Shown: piece after piece, positions 11,511 to 24,700 of the stretch
Layout of the letters: each line of letters starts with the position of its first letter
How positions within the stretch are numbered: position 1 is the stretch's first letter
Assembly: GCA_048213135.1 (NCBI GenBank)
Contig: PS015249.1
Coordinates: 26,747 to 90,746, forward strand
Source: Reclinomonas americana ATCC 50394
Lineage: Eukaryota; Jakobida; Jakobea; Jakobida
DNA length: 64,000 bases
Reading direction: 5' to 3'
The notes under the pieces: model-generated
Told to the model about the DNA's origin: nothing
Seen by the model: only the letters and a program-made list of their open reading frames with translations
Database searches by the model: none
Made by a program: the position numbers and the translations under genes

Positions 11511-11849
11511 AGAGGGTGAGTGGGTCACATACACTCGCAGATCGAAGACTGAGAGGGGGAGCAAGAGACTGAGAGCATAAACGAGTACAAGAGCGTTTAT
11601 TCGGGAGACACATCGAAATCTGAAAGCAAGACCACAGAGACAGTGTTGCAGCCTTCTTGATTCCTCGTCCTTGTTTGTATTCTCAACAGTGCCTTCTCCT
11701 CCTCTCTCCACAGCCGCTTCAACATCAAAGTAGCGCCCGGCGACGTGCGCTCCATGTTTGCCAACATTGGCACCGACACGGCCACCGAGTACATCTCCTA
11801 CTCAGACTACGAGGAGCAGATCCAAGTCCGTCGCATGCTCATTCGTTGA
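9783..11849 (+). CDS. EF-hand calcium-binding protein, calmodulin-like size
   Basis: Four exons (9783-9896, 9983-10069, 10436-10557, 11714-11849) give 152 residues. The start is the first ATG of a phase-0 exon with a clean gtgagc donor. EF-hand 1 has the loop DLDGHGRITPKT (residues 13-24); position 12 is Thr rather than the usual Glu, which weakens calcium binding. EF-hand 3 has a canonical loop DREVTGRVSVDE (90-101) with Glu at position 12. The segments between and after look like degenerate hands 2 and 4. Length and four-hand layout match the calmodulin/troponin C superfamily, but only one loop is intact, so it is not calmodulin itself. The last intron (10558-11713) holds microsatellites and a gap. 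An alternative acceptor six bases downstream for exon 2 would remove two residues. Confidence 0.85.
10180..10265. repeat. (CT)n microsatellite in intron 2 of the EF-hand gene
   Basis: Nearly perfect CT dinucleotide run of about 85 bp just upstream of a pyrimidine-rich acceptor. Confidence 0.95.
10696..11508. repeat. (GA)n microsatellites surrounding a 529-nt gap
   Basis: GA runs at about 10698-10745, 10817-10857 and 11438-11508 flank the run of N at 10884-11412. Short TAC/CTA and ACG steps border the gap. All of it lies in the last intron of the EF-hand gene. Confidence 0.9.
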
Positions 11850-11945
11850 TCACTGGCAGGAATGGGCGACTCTTGACAAAAAGAAAGGCCGCTGTTGACT
11901 GGAGATGTCCGCGAGTCGACTGACCCAGTGCACAGGCGAGAGATT

Positions 11946-12175
11946 TTCCACACGAGTCTCTCTCGCACGACTCTGCGAACTGCGTGAAGCAATATACCAT
12001 CACCATCCCACTTCGACTGACCTCTGTGCACACATTCCACACACGTCTCTCACACGACTCTGCAAACTGTGTGAAATAATATGCCATCACCATTCCACTT
12101 CGGCTGACCTCTGTGCACACATTCCACACGAGTCTCTCTCGCTGCGAACTGTGTGAAGAAGCAATACCACCATTC
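11946..12175. repeat. Tandem repeat, ~88 bp period, 2.6 copies
   Basis: Copies begin at 11946, 12035 and 12122 with TTCCACAC. They share CGACTCTGC, CCATCACCAT and GACCTCTGTGCACACA. The array occupies the spacer between the convergent 3' ends of the EF-hand gene and the large minus-strand gene. Confidence 0.9.
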
Positions 12176-12230
12176 CTCTTCATAAACATCCTAAACAATT
12201 CCCAATTCTTCCCCCCTCGTCTCTCTCTTT

Positions 12231-13343
12231 CTAATCATCAGCCCTCCGACTTGCCGGTTGGCTCGTCGGCTGTGACGAGGCCGCCGTCGACACTCCCCGC
12301 GGCCTCGCCTCATTCCACGTCCTAAAGAACGTGGTCAAATACCGTCGCATGTCCTTGCGCGCCACCGCGCTCGAGAACTGGTTCTGATTGAATCCCTCCG
12401 GGTCCTGCACCGCCGCGCGCAGCTCCGGCGTGCGATCCAACATTGGCGTCACGGCCATCAGCACCGACGCGAACGGACTGCGCATGCCGCCATTGACGCT
12501 GGCCGTGCCCGACACAGTGCTGGCCGAGCCGGCCAACCACGGCACCGCGCGAGTCATGCCAAATTCGGCGCTCTGGATGGCGGCCTGCACGTCGGCCAGC
12601 AAATTCGGCTGTGCATGGGGCGGCGAGGAGTGAGCAGAGAGACAGATCGTTATGAACGACAGCGCAGGCGTTTTTAAAATCGGCACGCACCACCTCCAGC
12701 TCCAACATCCGAGGTCGCGCCTCCTCAAACTTGCACATGGCAGTGAGTAGCCGCACCAGGCATTGCGCCAGCACTGGATCGCGCGTGCCACGCAGTCGAT
12801 CCACAATGTGCTCCAGTTGCCACGACAACTGCGTGCATCGATCGATTAGCTCACCATCACTCCTCTTCTTTTCCTATTTCGTCACGCAACGGCGGCAAGC
12901 AACGGCTCGCACAGAATGTTGGGCCGTCCGTTCGCATCTGGCGTGCGCAGAATCATCTCTGCCATCTCCACAGCCTCGCGCAGCACGGGGAACGAGTGAT
13001 TGTGCAGCAGAAAGTCGTCTGGCAGCACGCGGTAGTCCACATCAATGGCGACACTCTCCTCGATCGACACGCGACGCGCAATGTCGTCTAGCAGGGAGCT
13101 TTCGCGCACTTGCTCCAAGTAAATGTTCATGTTGGAGCTCAGCATGGCGCGGAGGAGTTGCAGGCGTGCTGATCTGTTGGGAGGGAGAGGGCGAGGAGGA
13201 AGAGGAGATTGAGGAGCAGGAGGAGAGATGAAGGAGGCGGAAGGAGAGGGAGAGGAGCAGGAGGAGAAAGAGGAGGAGAAAGAGGAGGAAGAAAAGGAAG
13301 ACGAGGAAGAAAAGGAAGCAGAGGCAAAGGAGGATGGTGAGGC

Positions 13344-13419
<76 letters not shown>

Positions 13420-15805
13420 NNNNNNNNNNNNNNNNNNNNNNNNNNNNNNNNNNNNNNNNNNNNNNNNNNNNNNNNNNNNNNNNNNNNNNNNNNNNNNNNN
13501 NNNNNNNNNNNNNNNNNNNNNNNNNNNNNNNNNNNNNNNNNNNNNNNNNNNNNNNNNNNNNNNNNNNNNNNNNNNNNNNNNNNNNNNNNNNNNNNNNNNN
13601 NNNNNNNNNNNNNNNNNNNNNNNNNNNNNNNNNNNNNNNNNNNNNNNNNNNNNNNNNNNNNNNNNNNNNNNNNNNNNNNNNNNNNNNNNNNNNNNNNNNN
13701 NNNNNNNNNNNNNNNNNNNNNNNNNNNNNNNNNNNNNNNNNNNNNNNNNNNNNNNNNNNNNNNNNNNNNNNNNNNNNNNNNNNNNNNNNNNNNNNNNNNN
13801 NNNNNNNNNNNNNNNNNNGGCTCGAACACATTCCGCCAGCAGCTGGTACTGCTCGGTGCAGGTGGAGGCAAACACGCCACCACAGTTCCAACCAGCCAGC
13901 GCCGAGTCAAAGTCGGAGTCCTGAAAGCATGGAGCGGGTGTTTAGTATTCACAAGATCTTGATGCAGAGTGTGACAGAAAACAGCTATTGTATACAGATG
14001 TTGCACAGTAAGTGACAGCGATATTGTGCGTGCAAAGTAACGATTGTGCCAGCTGCTGCACATCAACTGTTGCACTGCTGACTAAACACTGACGCACTGG
14101 CTTCTGCATACAGCCGAGTGTCTATCGCACAGACACCCACTCTTCAACACAGAAGAACTCGCATGCAGATGACACGGAAAACTGCGGGACGCTGACACAC
14201 ACTCTATTCTCATTCTCACACTGCTCCCACCTTCCCAGTCCTCACTCTTCACCGATTCATAATCACATTCTCGCATCCGCTCCCACCTTCTCCTTCCTCA
14301 CTCACCAACGTAACGGAGACTCTATTCTCCTTCTCACTCTGCACCCACCTTCCCATTCCTCACTGTACATCGATTCATAATCACATTCTCACTCCGCTCC
14401 CACCTTCCAGTTTCTTTCCCACCCGCACGCATCGTACACCGATTCATAATTACATTCTCACTCCACTCCCACCTTCTCTTTCCGCTCCCACCCGCGCCAA
14501 CCGTACACAGATTCAAATTCACATTCTCACTCTGCCGCCCCCCTTTCCCTCCCATCCCTCACCCACCCACCTTTTGCCTCACAGTGGCTACAATGAGCAT
14601 GCCCAGCGACGGATGCAAACCCTCCGTGTTGCGGTTCGACGGCTTGCTGAGCATGTACAAGTCAAACACGGTTGACAAGAACGCACTCTGCCGCACTGCC
14701 TCCGACAGTCGACCGCCTTGCAGCACCTGCCCGCAACTGATTAGCGATCTTCTCCAATCACCATTCATACACAGGTGGTGTGCTGACGCAACGGCAGTCT
14801 CAAACACATCGATAATCAACTGCAGTGTCTCGGTCACCTCGCTCTTCACGGCCTTGCTTGACTGTACACACATCATAATAAGTAACGCAAGCAGCATCGA
14901 GTAAAATGCTCAGTCCCTCCCTTCGCAACATTGGACATCCATCGCCACAAGCGGCTGAATGCCTGGTTGACACAGATCATGTGAGTGCTGCTGCTCCTAC
15001 TATCCATGATGACTGCACAACGCACCTCGCTCAAGAAGGACAGAATTCGCAAACCAGGCGACTGGCCCGTCTTACGATCCGTGAACAACTGTCGAGTGAC
15101 GGCCTCGGCCGAATCCACCTCTCGCAGCAGCGCAATGAAGGGATACAACAGTTGGTCGCGGAGTTCGCGCACTGCGTGGAAGGGCAGAGAGGCCAGGGGT
15201 CGCTCACTGTGTTCGTGGTGGTGGACAGATGGTCAGAAGAGGGGAGGAAAAAGTACACAATAAGCACAACATGATTCACACCAGCACTCTGTCACTCGGG
15301 CATTCTCTCCCTCATTGCACTCACTTATTTGCTCAATCGCTGGGTTCGCCCACTTGCATCACTCTCTACAGCACTCACTTGCTTATTTCATTGACTGCAA
15401 ACCAATACTTTTGCACTGTCCGCTGCCCTCCTATCTCTTTCTCTTTCTCGCAATCGCTCACTCACGCACTGGCTGACTCTCTCTTTCTCTCTCTCTCTCG
15501 TCTCTCTCAGTCACTGATTCACTTCATCCCACTTTCTCTCAGTCCCTACACACTCAATTCCCACTCTTTCATCCACTACCCATTCCAACATTCTCTCAGT
15601 TAGTCAATTAGTGTCATCGTCTCTCTCTCTCTCTACTCTCTCTCTCTCTCTCTCTACTCTCTCTCTCGTCTCACTACACGNNNNNNNNNNNNNNNNNNNN
15701 CTCTCTACCGTACCACTACCTACTACCTACCTACCTTCTACTCTACTACCTACCTACCTACTACTACTCTCTACTACGTTACGTACTACTTACGTCGTCT
15801 GTCTC

Positions 15806-15849
<44 letters not shown>

Positions 15850-18704
15850 CTCTCTCTCTCTCCTCCCTCCTCTCTCTCTCTCTACCACTTGAATTCCCAG
15901 TCACTCATGCTCTTCATCCCACTGTCGCTCAGTCCCTTTCCACTCTTCATCCACTACCCACTCCATCGTTCTCTCAGTTAGTCAATTAGTGGCATCGTCT
16001 CTTTCTCTTCCTCACTCACTCACTCACTCTCTCTATCTCTCTAGCTCTCTATCTCTCTGTCACGTGCAATTCCCAGGCACTCATGCTCTTCATCCCACCT
16101 TCGCTCAGTCCCTACTCCCTCAATTCACCACTCTTTCGTCCACTACCCACTCCTTCGTTCTCCCTGTTAATCACTCCATCAGTCTCTCAGCCAACTTACC
16201 CCTCTCCTTTTCCCCCTTCCCTTCCCTTCCCCCCTTCCCTTCCCCTTTTCCCCCTTCTCCTTCCTCACCTGTGCACTGATCTCCCTCCCGCCCTCTCCAA
16301 AATAGTACCGGCAAACGGAGTCGTCCGCGATGAATTACTCCCCGCCGCCTGCACCACCGACATGGCATTGGCCGCCGCCAACTCCGACGGCATCGTGCTC
16401 GACGTCACCAGCATCAACGACTGTCGAACGCGCGGAACCACCGTCTGTTCCAGGTCGACGAATCCACGCAACGGCGGCACCAGAATGCCCAAATGGCGTC
16501 CAAAGTACTCCGACAAGCCCGCGATCAGTGAGAAACTCCTGCGCGACAGGCAGGGAATTGAATAGGGGAAGAGAGAAATACTTGCGCGCACACACAGCAT
16601 CTCTTCTGTACCTGAGCACGGCGGGCCGTCGCGAAAACACCAAGAACTGGCACGTCTCCAACGCAGCGGCCACATCCACCGGTAACCCCACACCACCTTG
16701 TGCGTCGCCCGACGAACCACCGGCTGCCGATGATGATGACGACGACGACGAGGGACCGGTGACGGCGGAGAATGCCGCTTGCGAGCCAGACCCTGCGCGG
16801 CGCACGAGGCCAGTGAGTCGCCACTGAGTCGGTACGTGTGAGCAGACTGCACACTCACCGGCGCTCGACATGGTGGGCAGCGGTGTGAGACCGGCTTTCG
16901 GGTTCGGCCGTGGTAGCTGCGGCACTGGCGGAGGACCAGAGAGGCCGCCGGGTGACAACAGACGCGCGTGCTTGCCGAGTTGCTCCAGAACTCCAGCTTG
17001 TGCCAGGCGCGTCATGATCACTAAAGGACGACGGAATGAGTGAGGAAGAATCGTGAAAGTTGAAAGCGGCTCCTGTAACGTGAAGGTGCCACGCAATCTC
17101 TCCTGTGCTCTCTCTTTGTTCTGTGGATTGCTGCACCAAGAACGCCAGTTTACACATTCCTGTTTGTCTCGCAGGGTCATTGCACCTGCGTGTACTAATC
17201 CTTATCCTGTCCTCTTCCTTCCTCACTTCTCCTCCCTCGCTTTCGCATTCTTCACTTCTCTCTCTTTCTCGCTCCCAATCCTCTCCTCTCCTTTCTTTTC
17301 ATCCCATTTCCACTCTCTCTCTCGCACCCCCGCCCTCACTCTCTGCTATTGTTCTTGTTGCTTCTTTAAACTTCAATTCACTCTCCTCCTCATTTCTTTC
17401 ACTTAAACTCTCCCATTCTCACATTCCCTCTTCCTCATCCCTTTCCATTTTACATCGCCACTCCTCTCTCTCTCGTTGCTACGTTTCTCCACTCTCCTTC
17501 CTTCTCCACCACACTTCCACATCCCTCTCTCTCTCTACTTCTTTCTCTCTCTCTCTCTCCTTCTTTCTCCATTTCACTTCTCCATTCCACTCATTTTCAT
17601 TCCCCTCACGTTGCCATCTCCTCTCTAACTCATCATCATTTCCAGTCCTCTCACTGCCGCGTTANNNNNNNNNNNNNNNNNNNNNNNNNNNNNNNNNNNN
17701 NNNNNNNNNNNNNNNNNNNNNNNNNNNNNNNNNNNNNNNNNNNNNNNNNNNNNNNNNNNNNNNNNNNNNNNNNNNNNNNNNNNNNNNNNNNNNNNNNNNN
17801 NNNNNNNNNNNNNNNNNNNNNNNNNNNNNNNNNNNNNNNNNNNNNNNNNNNNNNNTTCTCTTCCTCTCTTTCTCTCTCCATCTTTCATATTTCTCCATCC
17901 CTTTCCCCTCCTCTCTTTCTCCATCCCTCTCTTTCCTTCCCTTCCCTTTCCCTATTTCTCCATCCCTCTCCCCCCCTCTCTTTCCCCATCCCTTTCTTTC
18001 TCACTCTTCCCTTTCCCCTTTCCCCTTTCCCCATTTCCCTTTTTCCCACCAGCATTCGTGGTCATGTGCCCGAGATACAGCACCACACGAGAGGCCAGCA
18101 CAATGTTCTCCACNNNNNNNNNNNNNNNNNNNNNNNNNNNNNNNNNNNNNNNNNNNNNNNNNNNNNNNNNNNNNNNNNNNNNNNNNNNNNNNNNNNNNNN
18201 NNNNNNNNNNNNNNNNNNNNNNNNNNNNNNNNNNNNNNNNNNNNNNNNNNNNNNNNNNNNNNNNNNNNNAGACTCGGAGGGCGTCGACAGCACGCGGTAC
18301 AGTTGCACGGCCAGCGCTGCAACATCACACAGGGGTGAATACAAAGAGGACGATTCCACAAAAAAAGGACTTGTTGATCCTCGCCAACGCACCTCGCACT
18401 CGAGCCGTCTCTCGCGCCAACGTCAGGCGTGGCACAAAGGCGCACTGGCGCAGCATGCGAACCAGCTCACACTTGTCGGTGACGGCAAACACCTTCAGCA
18501 CGACGCACAGCGTCACCAAGGCCTCGCGGCGCATCAACTCGTCGCTGTCGGCCAGACACAGCACCAGCGACTCCCACAGATGGAACTCGCAGCAGATGCA
18601 GTCGACCATCTCCGACCACTCGTTGAGGGCGCCTTGCACAAACACCAGCGCTGCGTGGGCGAGAGGATGTGAGTCGACATGAAGCATCTAGCAGGAGATG
18701 ATCT

Positions 18705-18743
<39 letters not shown>

Positions 18744-21700
18744 CACCCGACTTGCGCCTGTGTGTGCTCCCGTGGCAGATGCGCAGGATGTTGTCGGCGA
18801 GTGCCGGCAGTTTGCGATAGTACGACGGGGTGCGGCACACAAACTCGCGCAGCTTGCGGTGACTCTGCCACCAGTACGGGTGAGTGAAGAATCGATGGCA
18901 GCGGCGGCAAAAGGAGTGGCAAGAAGACGCAACATTATCGTACGATGTGACCATGCTGCGTGCGCGATGCTGTGCCTCTGAGCACTGGCGCAGATACCCT
19001 CGCAACAACTGCGACGTCTCTGCGAGACAGTCGCGATTCTGCTCGCTGCCAAACACCTCCACAAAGAGCTCGCGGGCAACACCAGTGGCGTCGTTGCGGT
19101 CGCACGCGCGATTCGCTGCGCTCCCGGTGGTGAGAGAGAGAGAATGAGCGCATTACCAAAGCAATGGGAACACGCGCACCGAGAAAGGCCAGCACATGCG
19201 GTCGCGGAGCAAACGAACGACCCTTGAACGAGTACGGCTCCTTCTTGTTGTCTTCCCACACATCGAGCTGATGTACGGGTTAGGCCGACGAGATGGCAAA
19301 AAGGACGACGGCGAAAGTTACGTAACTAGGCTGCAGTGAATGCTTACGAGAAGCCGAAGCAGAGTGCCGATCCGGTCGCTCAAGCCCTGCAGCGTTGAGC
19401 CTTGGGTGTGACCGCACAGCCTGTGCACAGGTGGGAGGAATGAGCGTCGGATCGTTATCCGTGGACGATGTGGGAGGGCGCAAACCGTTTGAACACACTG
19501 CGCAGGAATCCCAGCAAACAAGACAAGGCAGGGCTCTCGCCGAGTTGACTGGCGTGAATGTCGTACAGCCCATACGCAATCATGGTCTCCAACACTGGAG
19601 AGGCGGGGAAGTGAGAAGCCAGGCCGCGGCAACATTCAAGCGCCGGTCACTAACCTCCGCAGTCGAGGATTTCATGCGCCGAAAACGCGACATATCCATG
19701 CACCGTAAAGGTGGTCGAGGATGGCGCGGATGAACGGTCGTCGTCGAAAGTCAATGCTCGCACATCATCTGCATCAGCAACAACAGCGGTGGTCAACATC
19801 GAGTGTCAGCTGGTGGGTGCCCTCTTTTATCATGCTCTCACCATCCGGCAACAACGCATTCAGCAGCGCATCAACCAGCACCTCGAAAGAGTGCGTCTCC
19901 ATCGAACTCCGATTGCGCATGCCCTCTTCCAGGTTGCTAACCAGCGTGCCAAACGACTGTGCAGTCAGCCGCATAGGGTGAGCATGGTGACGAAAGTGCA
20001 CAGATGCCAACGATACTCACATCTTTCAGCACGATAGCAATGTTCTTGTGTCGCATGGACGACGCCAGCAGGTCTGGTCGCGTAGTTCTGAAAAACGGAT
20101 GCTGTCGTGCCGGTATGTCAGCAGAAAAGAGGAGGACTCAAATGCATCTCGCGCCTGACTCACGTTGACGAGAGCACGGAAAGAGATGCGATACTTGGGC
20201 ACAATCTGCAGGCAACACGAGGCCAGGGTGGCCAGGTCCAACACATCGTCGTCCTTCAAATCCGGCTGGTATGCACTGCACATGCCACACAACTCTATGA
20301 GCACATACACGAGGAGGTGTTGCGTGAATCATCCGTTTTGCTCACCGCAGTGCAGCCGCATTCTCGGGACCGACCAAATCCAGCACAAAGTAGCTGTCCT
20401 CATCGAGCCGCTTGAGGTCGACACGGCGCAGGTACCTGGAGTGCCCGTACACACGGTGAGCTCCACTCATTTGAAGGCGAAAGCGATCAGCAGCACAGAA
20501 ACGGCGCACCGTGTGACATGACTGACATAGTCGGTGAGACCCGGACCACTCAGCACCAGCAGACTCAGCATGAAACACCCAAACGACCACACGAGCCAAG
20601 CGTGCGGATCGCTGCTTGTTTTGAGACCCTGCAGCGACATTGCGGCTCAGCATGACCTACAGTGGACAAACGTTCTCTCTTCATTCCCCCTCATCCACTC
20701 ACCGCATCCAGCAGCCGCGTCCACTCCGGTGGAATAAACGGTGAGTCCCCTGTGCGTAACCTTGTGAGCTTCAGCACCATGATGCACGCGGATTGTGATT
20801 CATCTCACCTCGTCCCACATTCACTGGAAGTGGAGCAAACAGCACATTGCCGTCGCGAGTGACAAAGGCATTCTCCGTTGTCAAGAGGAAGCGATCCTCT
20901 TGCATGTCAAACACTTGCGACAGCTCCATCAGGTTCTGTGGACCGAATCAACGTCGATAAGTACCACAAGTGACATGGTTGCAGCGCGTGGAACTCAAAC
21001 CTTGAGGACAGCGGCGCACAGAGCCACACGTGCGGCACCATCGCTGCCCAGATCGTAGTTACCTGCCAGACAACTCACCATGAGAGCTGAACCACAACAA
21101 AGCCCCAGCGCGAACAACGCAACGCATAAACGCCATCAGCGTCGGATTTCTCGTCAGCGCAAACGAGGCCACCAGAGCGCGGCTGCGCAAAATCGAAGTG
21201 TCGGCCGAGTCCGGTGGCACGCCGGCCAACACGGCCTGGTCGCTGAGGCGACGGACACTAGCGATGCGCGGACAGCTGTCACAAAAGGAGGAGTCAGCAG
21301 TGTCGTCGAAGGGAGAGCGATTCTGCACAAAACTCGACACTTACCATTTGGCAGTGTTGTACACAGCGGCCAGTCGCTGCACCGTATCCTCGGAAGTGTC
21401 CTGCATTAGTGTGGTAAATGTCAGCTCTTGATGAACTCAGTTCGTCGAGGGTCCTCGTCCACGTACCTCAATGGGAATGGCACTCCACGTGGTGCCGTCG
21501 GCAGGTCGCCGCAGCACGTGAATCGTCATCTTGATATTCCTGAGTGAGCAACAATGGTAAGCCACATGGATTGCAAGCTGGCAGGAAACAGGATTGTAGT
21601 CGCACCGCGCCGCAAAGAACGGATAGTACTCAAACACGGCCACTTCCGTCGGTGACCAGTCATCGCGCACAGGACTGGCACTTCGTGCCGCCTGTGCGAG

Positions 21701-24700
21701 CGGGGGAAACTCGTGATCCAAGTGCTGCGCTCCATGCGCAGCTGCACACAAAATGAAGGTACGCTGTCAGTCGCAGGTGGAGGAATGGAAGGAGAATGTG
21801 AGGGAAGTCGCAACTCTCTTGAATGGTGTGTTCGAGCTTGACTCGCAGTCGCTCTTGGTGACGGCTCTGCATGCGTCGCTGCAAGTCTGTACAAAAGCGA
21901 GATGAGTCTGCGGTGCATGAGCGCTCAAAAGATTAACGTCGCACCATGAATGTCCTCGCGCACGAGTGCGAGTGCATCACGCAAGGTCGTTCGTTGCGTC
22001 TCCAGAGCAGCACGGTTGAGACCACGAAGTTGCCGAACAAACGAGAACTAAAGTCATGTCAGTGAGTCCCATGACAGGAAAAACAATACGTTACGCCACC
22101 ACACCGTCGGGTCATCCACCACTGCATTCTGCTGCTCCAACAGATCGAGAAACATGTTCATGTGACCCCGCAGTCGGCTCATGGGATCCAAATGCGCCAC
22201 CCAGCTGGTGAACTCGGTGCGACTGACGCGATGTGAAAAGTCCACCGACGTCTTGCTGGTGTTGCCACTTGTCACGCGGCGGTAGCCGTCGGAGAAGAAT
22301 CTGCATGCCACACACACATGCAGTTAGCAACAGTCGCCGCGGTGCGGTGCGGTGTGCACACAACTTCTCCACTTGTTGGTGCTCCGGCAACAGCAAACGC
22401 ACGGCGCGCATGAAACGAAACACCTCGGACAGGTAGATGGTCTGCTGCAACTCTGTCGCGTCCGGCTTGCACACGGCAAGCAACTCGGCGCGACTGGGCG
22501 CACTCAGAATGGTGTCGTAGATGCGAGCCACGGCTTGCGGTGCACAATCGCCGTGGAAACGAGCACGTGATACAGTGAGAATGTACAGACTGTCCCAGAT
22601 ATCGCTCTGCCACCGCCGCTCAGACGTGCGCAGCGCGAGCATTCTCCGTTGCAACTCCACCAGCGACTGTGCGCGCGTACGTCAGAACACTCGTTGAGGA
22701 CTTACAACTGTGAAATGGAGGCGCAACTGTTCGGCTGGCTGCTGCGGCTCTGTCGGCAGCATCTCTCTCCGCTCGCACAACGTTCTCCGGCGTCGGTGGC
22801 ATGTCAAACTCAACAGCCGGCACCTCCATGCGCAGGCTTCCGACGCTCAGCAGGAACGTGCGCCCAGAGGCATCTGCGTTCCGGGGTGTTGTCAGGGAAA
22901 GGGTAGTGAACAAGGAAGGGAAAGGATACATGAGGAAGGGATATATGGAGGAGACAAGTTGACAGAGAACATCGAGAAAGAAGGAGGGGGAGCTCACCAA
23001 GAAGCGAGATGACGTCCAAGTCGCCGACCCGCAACACGTCGCCACGAACAAGACTGGCAGAGCAAACACGTGAGTTCCTGTGGCTGTCTATCTCACAATA
23101 AACAGTGGATGGGGCAAACCTCAATGAGTCCTGTTTCAGCAACGACGGGAGCCAGCAGTAGCACACGCAGGCGAACGGATGGCTGGTGGTGGCGAATTGT
23201 GGCGGTGGCACTGTGTACCACCCGAAACCAATGCGCATGCTGGGCGGTGCATTGGGGTCCACCAGCGGCAAGCGAGTGAGTGCCGGGTTCCATAATCTAC
23301 ACACTCCAGGAGTCAGCAGCCACAGTCGTGCGTCTCCTCTCCTTTTGCCACCGTCGACCTCACCTCAAGCACCCATCCGTCGACACGGTGACAACGAGCT
23401 GAAAAGCAGACAGCTCGCCACAGACCACCACCGGCGTCCCGTGACCTGTGGTACAGCATTGCATTGTAGGAACGCACGTACATGCCCTAACGGAGGCATC
23501 GCTTACAAACCGAGCAGAATCACATCGGGATAGAGTGTGGACCGCGATTCACGTGGTCCCACCGACGGGTAGAGTGCCACTCCGAAATCGCAGCGTGGTC
23601 GTCGTCCCCGAATTGTGGCTGCTGGCTGCAGACGTGGTCCCGCTTGTACAGGCGCGGAAAGGCGAGATCCGCACCACGAATACCTGCGACGCAGTGCATG
23701 CTTGAGAGACAACAACTCACAGAGAGATACCAGGGGCAAAATGAAGAGTCGCATACCCCGCAGGCATGACGTCGGTGGCCAGGCGCTTGTCGCCGACTGC
23801 GCTATTATCTCGCAGTTGCCTGTCGTACAGGCGATAGACGTGCACATTGGCGTGCACAATGGTCGGCGAGTAGCGGAGCGACGGTATTCGCGAGTCGAGA
23901 GCCGCGGCATCGGGGCTGTTGGAGAAGCGGCGAAGCACCTGCCACTCCGTCGTCCCTGGACCCGTCGCTTGCAGCCACTCCACCAGTAGACCACGATCCC
24001 ATTGCGCCACCGCTGCACCGTCGGAGTGAGAGAAGGGAGTGAGAGCGAAGGAGGATACCGAAAGAAACTCACCACCAGGCGACAGCACATCGGCATTGCC
24101 ACCGGAGGGGCAGTATGACACGAGCAGATCCAACTCATTTCCTGGCAGGCAGCTGGCTTGTGCCACCTGACAAGAACACGATGAAAAAACAATAAACTGC
24201 GAGTGTGCGCGCACTGGAACATAACACGAACCATCCACGACGGGGTGAGACACTCGACAAAACTCCACGCACGAATCAGTTTGCCAGCTGTTGGCTCAAA
24301 CGAGAAGATATGACGACCCGAAGGCGGCAACTCCAACACACATGCCAACGCATCGTGTGCCAAATGCGGAGTGGCATTCACCAGCACGGTGCCGACGGCA
24401 CTGTCCACGACCAATGTGCGACACACGGGATCCAGTGATCGCCACCACTTGCGCTGCACACGCTCCTGCACATGGGGGGTGAGGAGGGGATCTGGAGTGA
24501 ATGAAAACACGTGTTGAGCGCGAACCGGTTGACCCTGCGCCGACGAAATCAAGCATTGCCAGTCGTCTTCGGCGCCGAGTGGCGTGAACCACACACCGAG
24601 GTCGTGCGCGAGAAAGTAGACACGATCGAGACGCGAGTCGATTGCGCAGCTGACAGCCTGCCCCAGAGCCTGTGCGCACGGATGTCAACAAGGAGGCGGC

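Noticed and set aside
10620-11711. Arg-Glu and Ser-Leu open frames of ~300 codons on both strands
   Set aside because: Translation of GA/CT repeats through N; the region is an intron of the EF-hand gene.
17105-18682. 525-codon plus-strand open frame
   Set aside because: Made of CT-rich low-complexity DNA and two gaps, antisense to exons of the large minus-strand gene.
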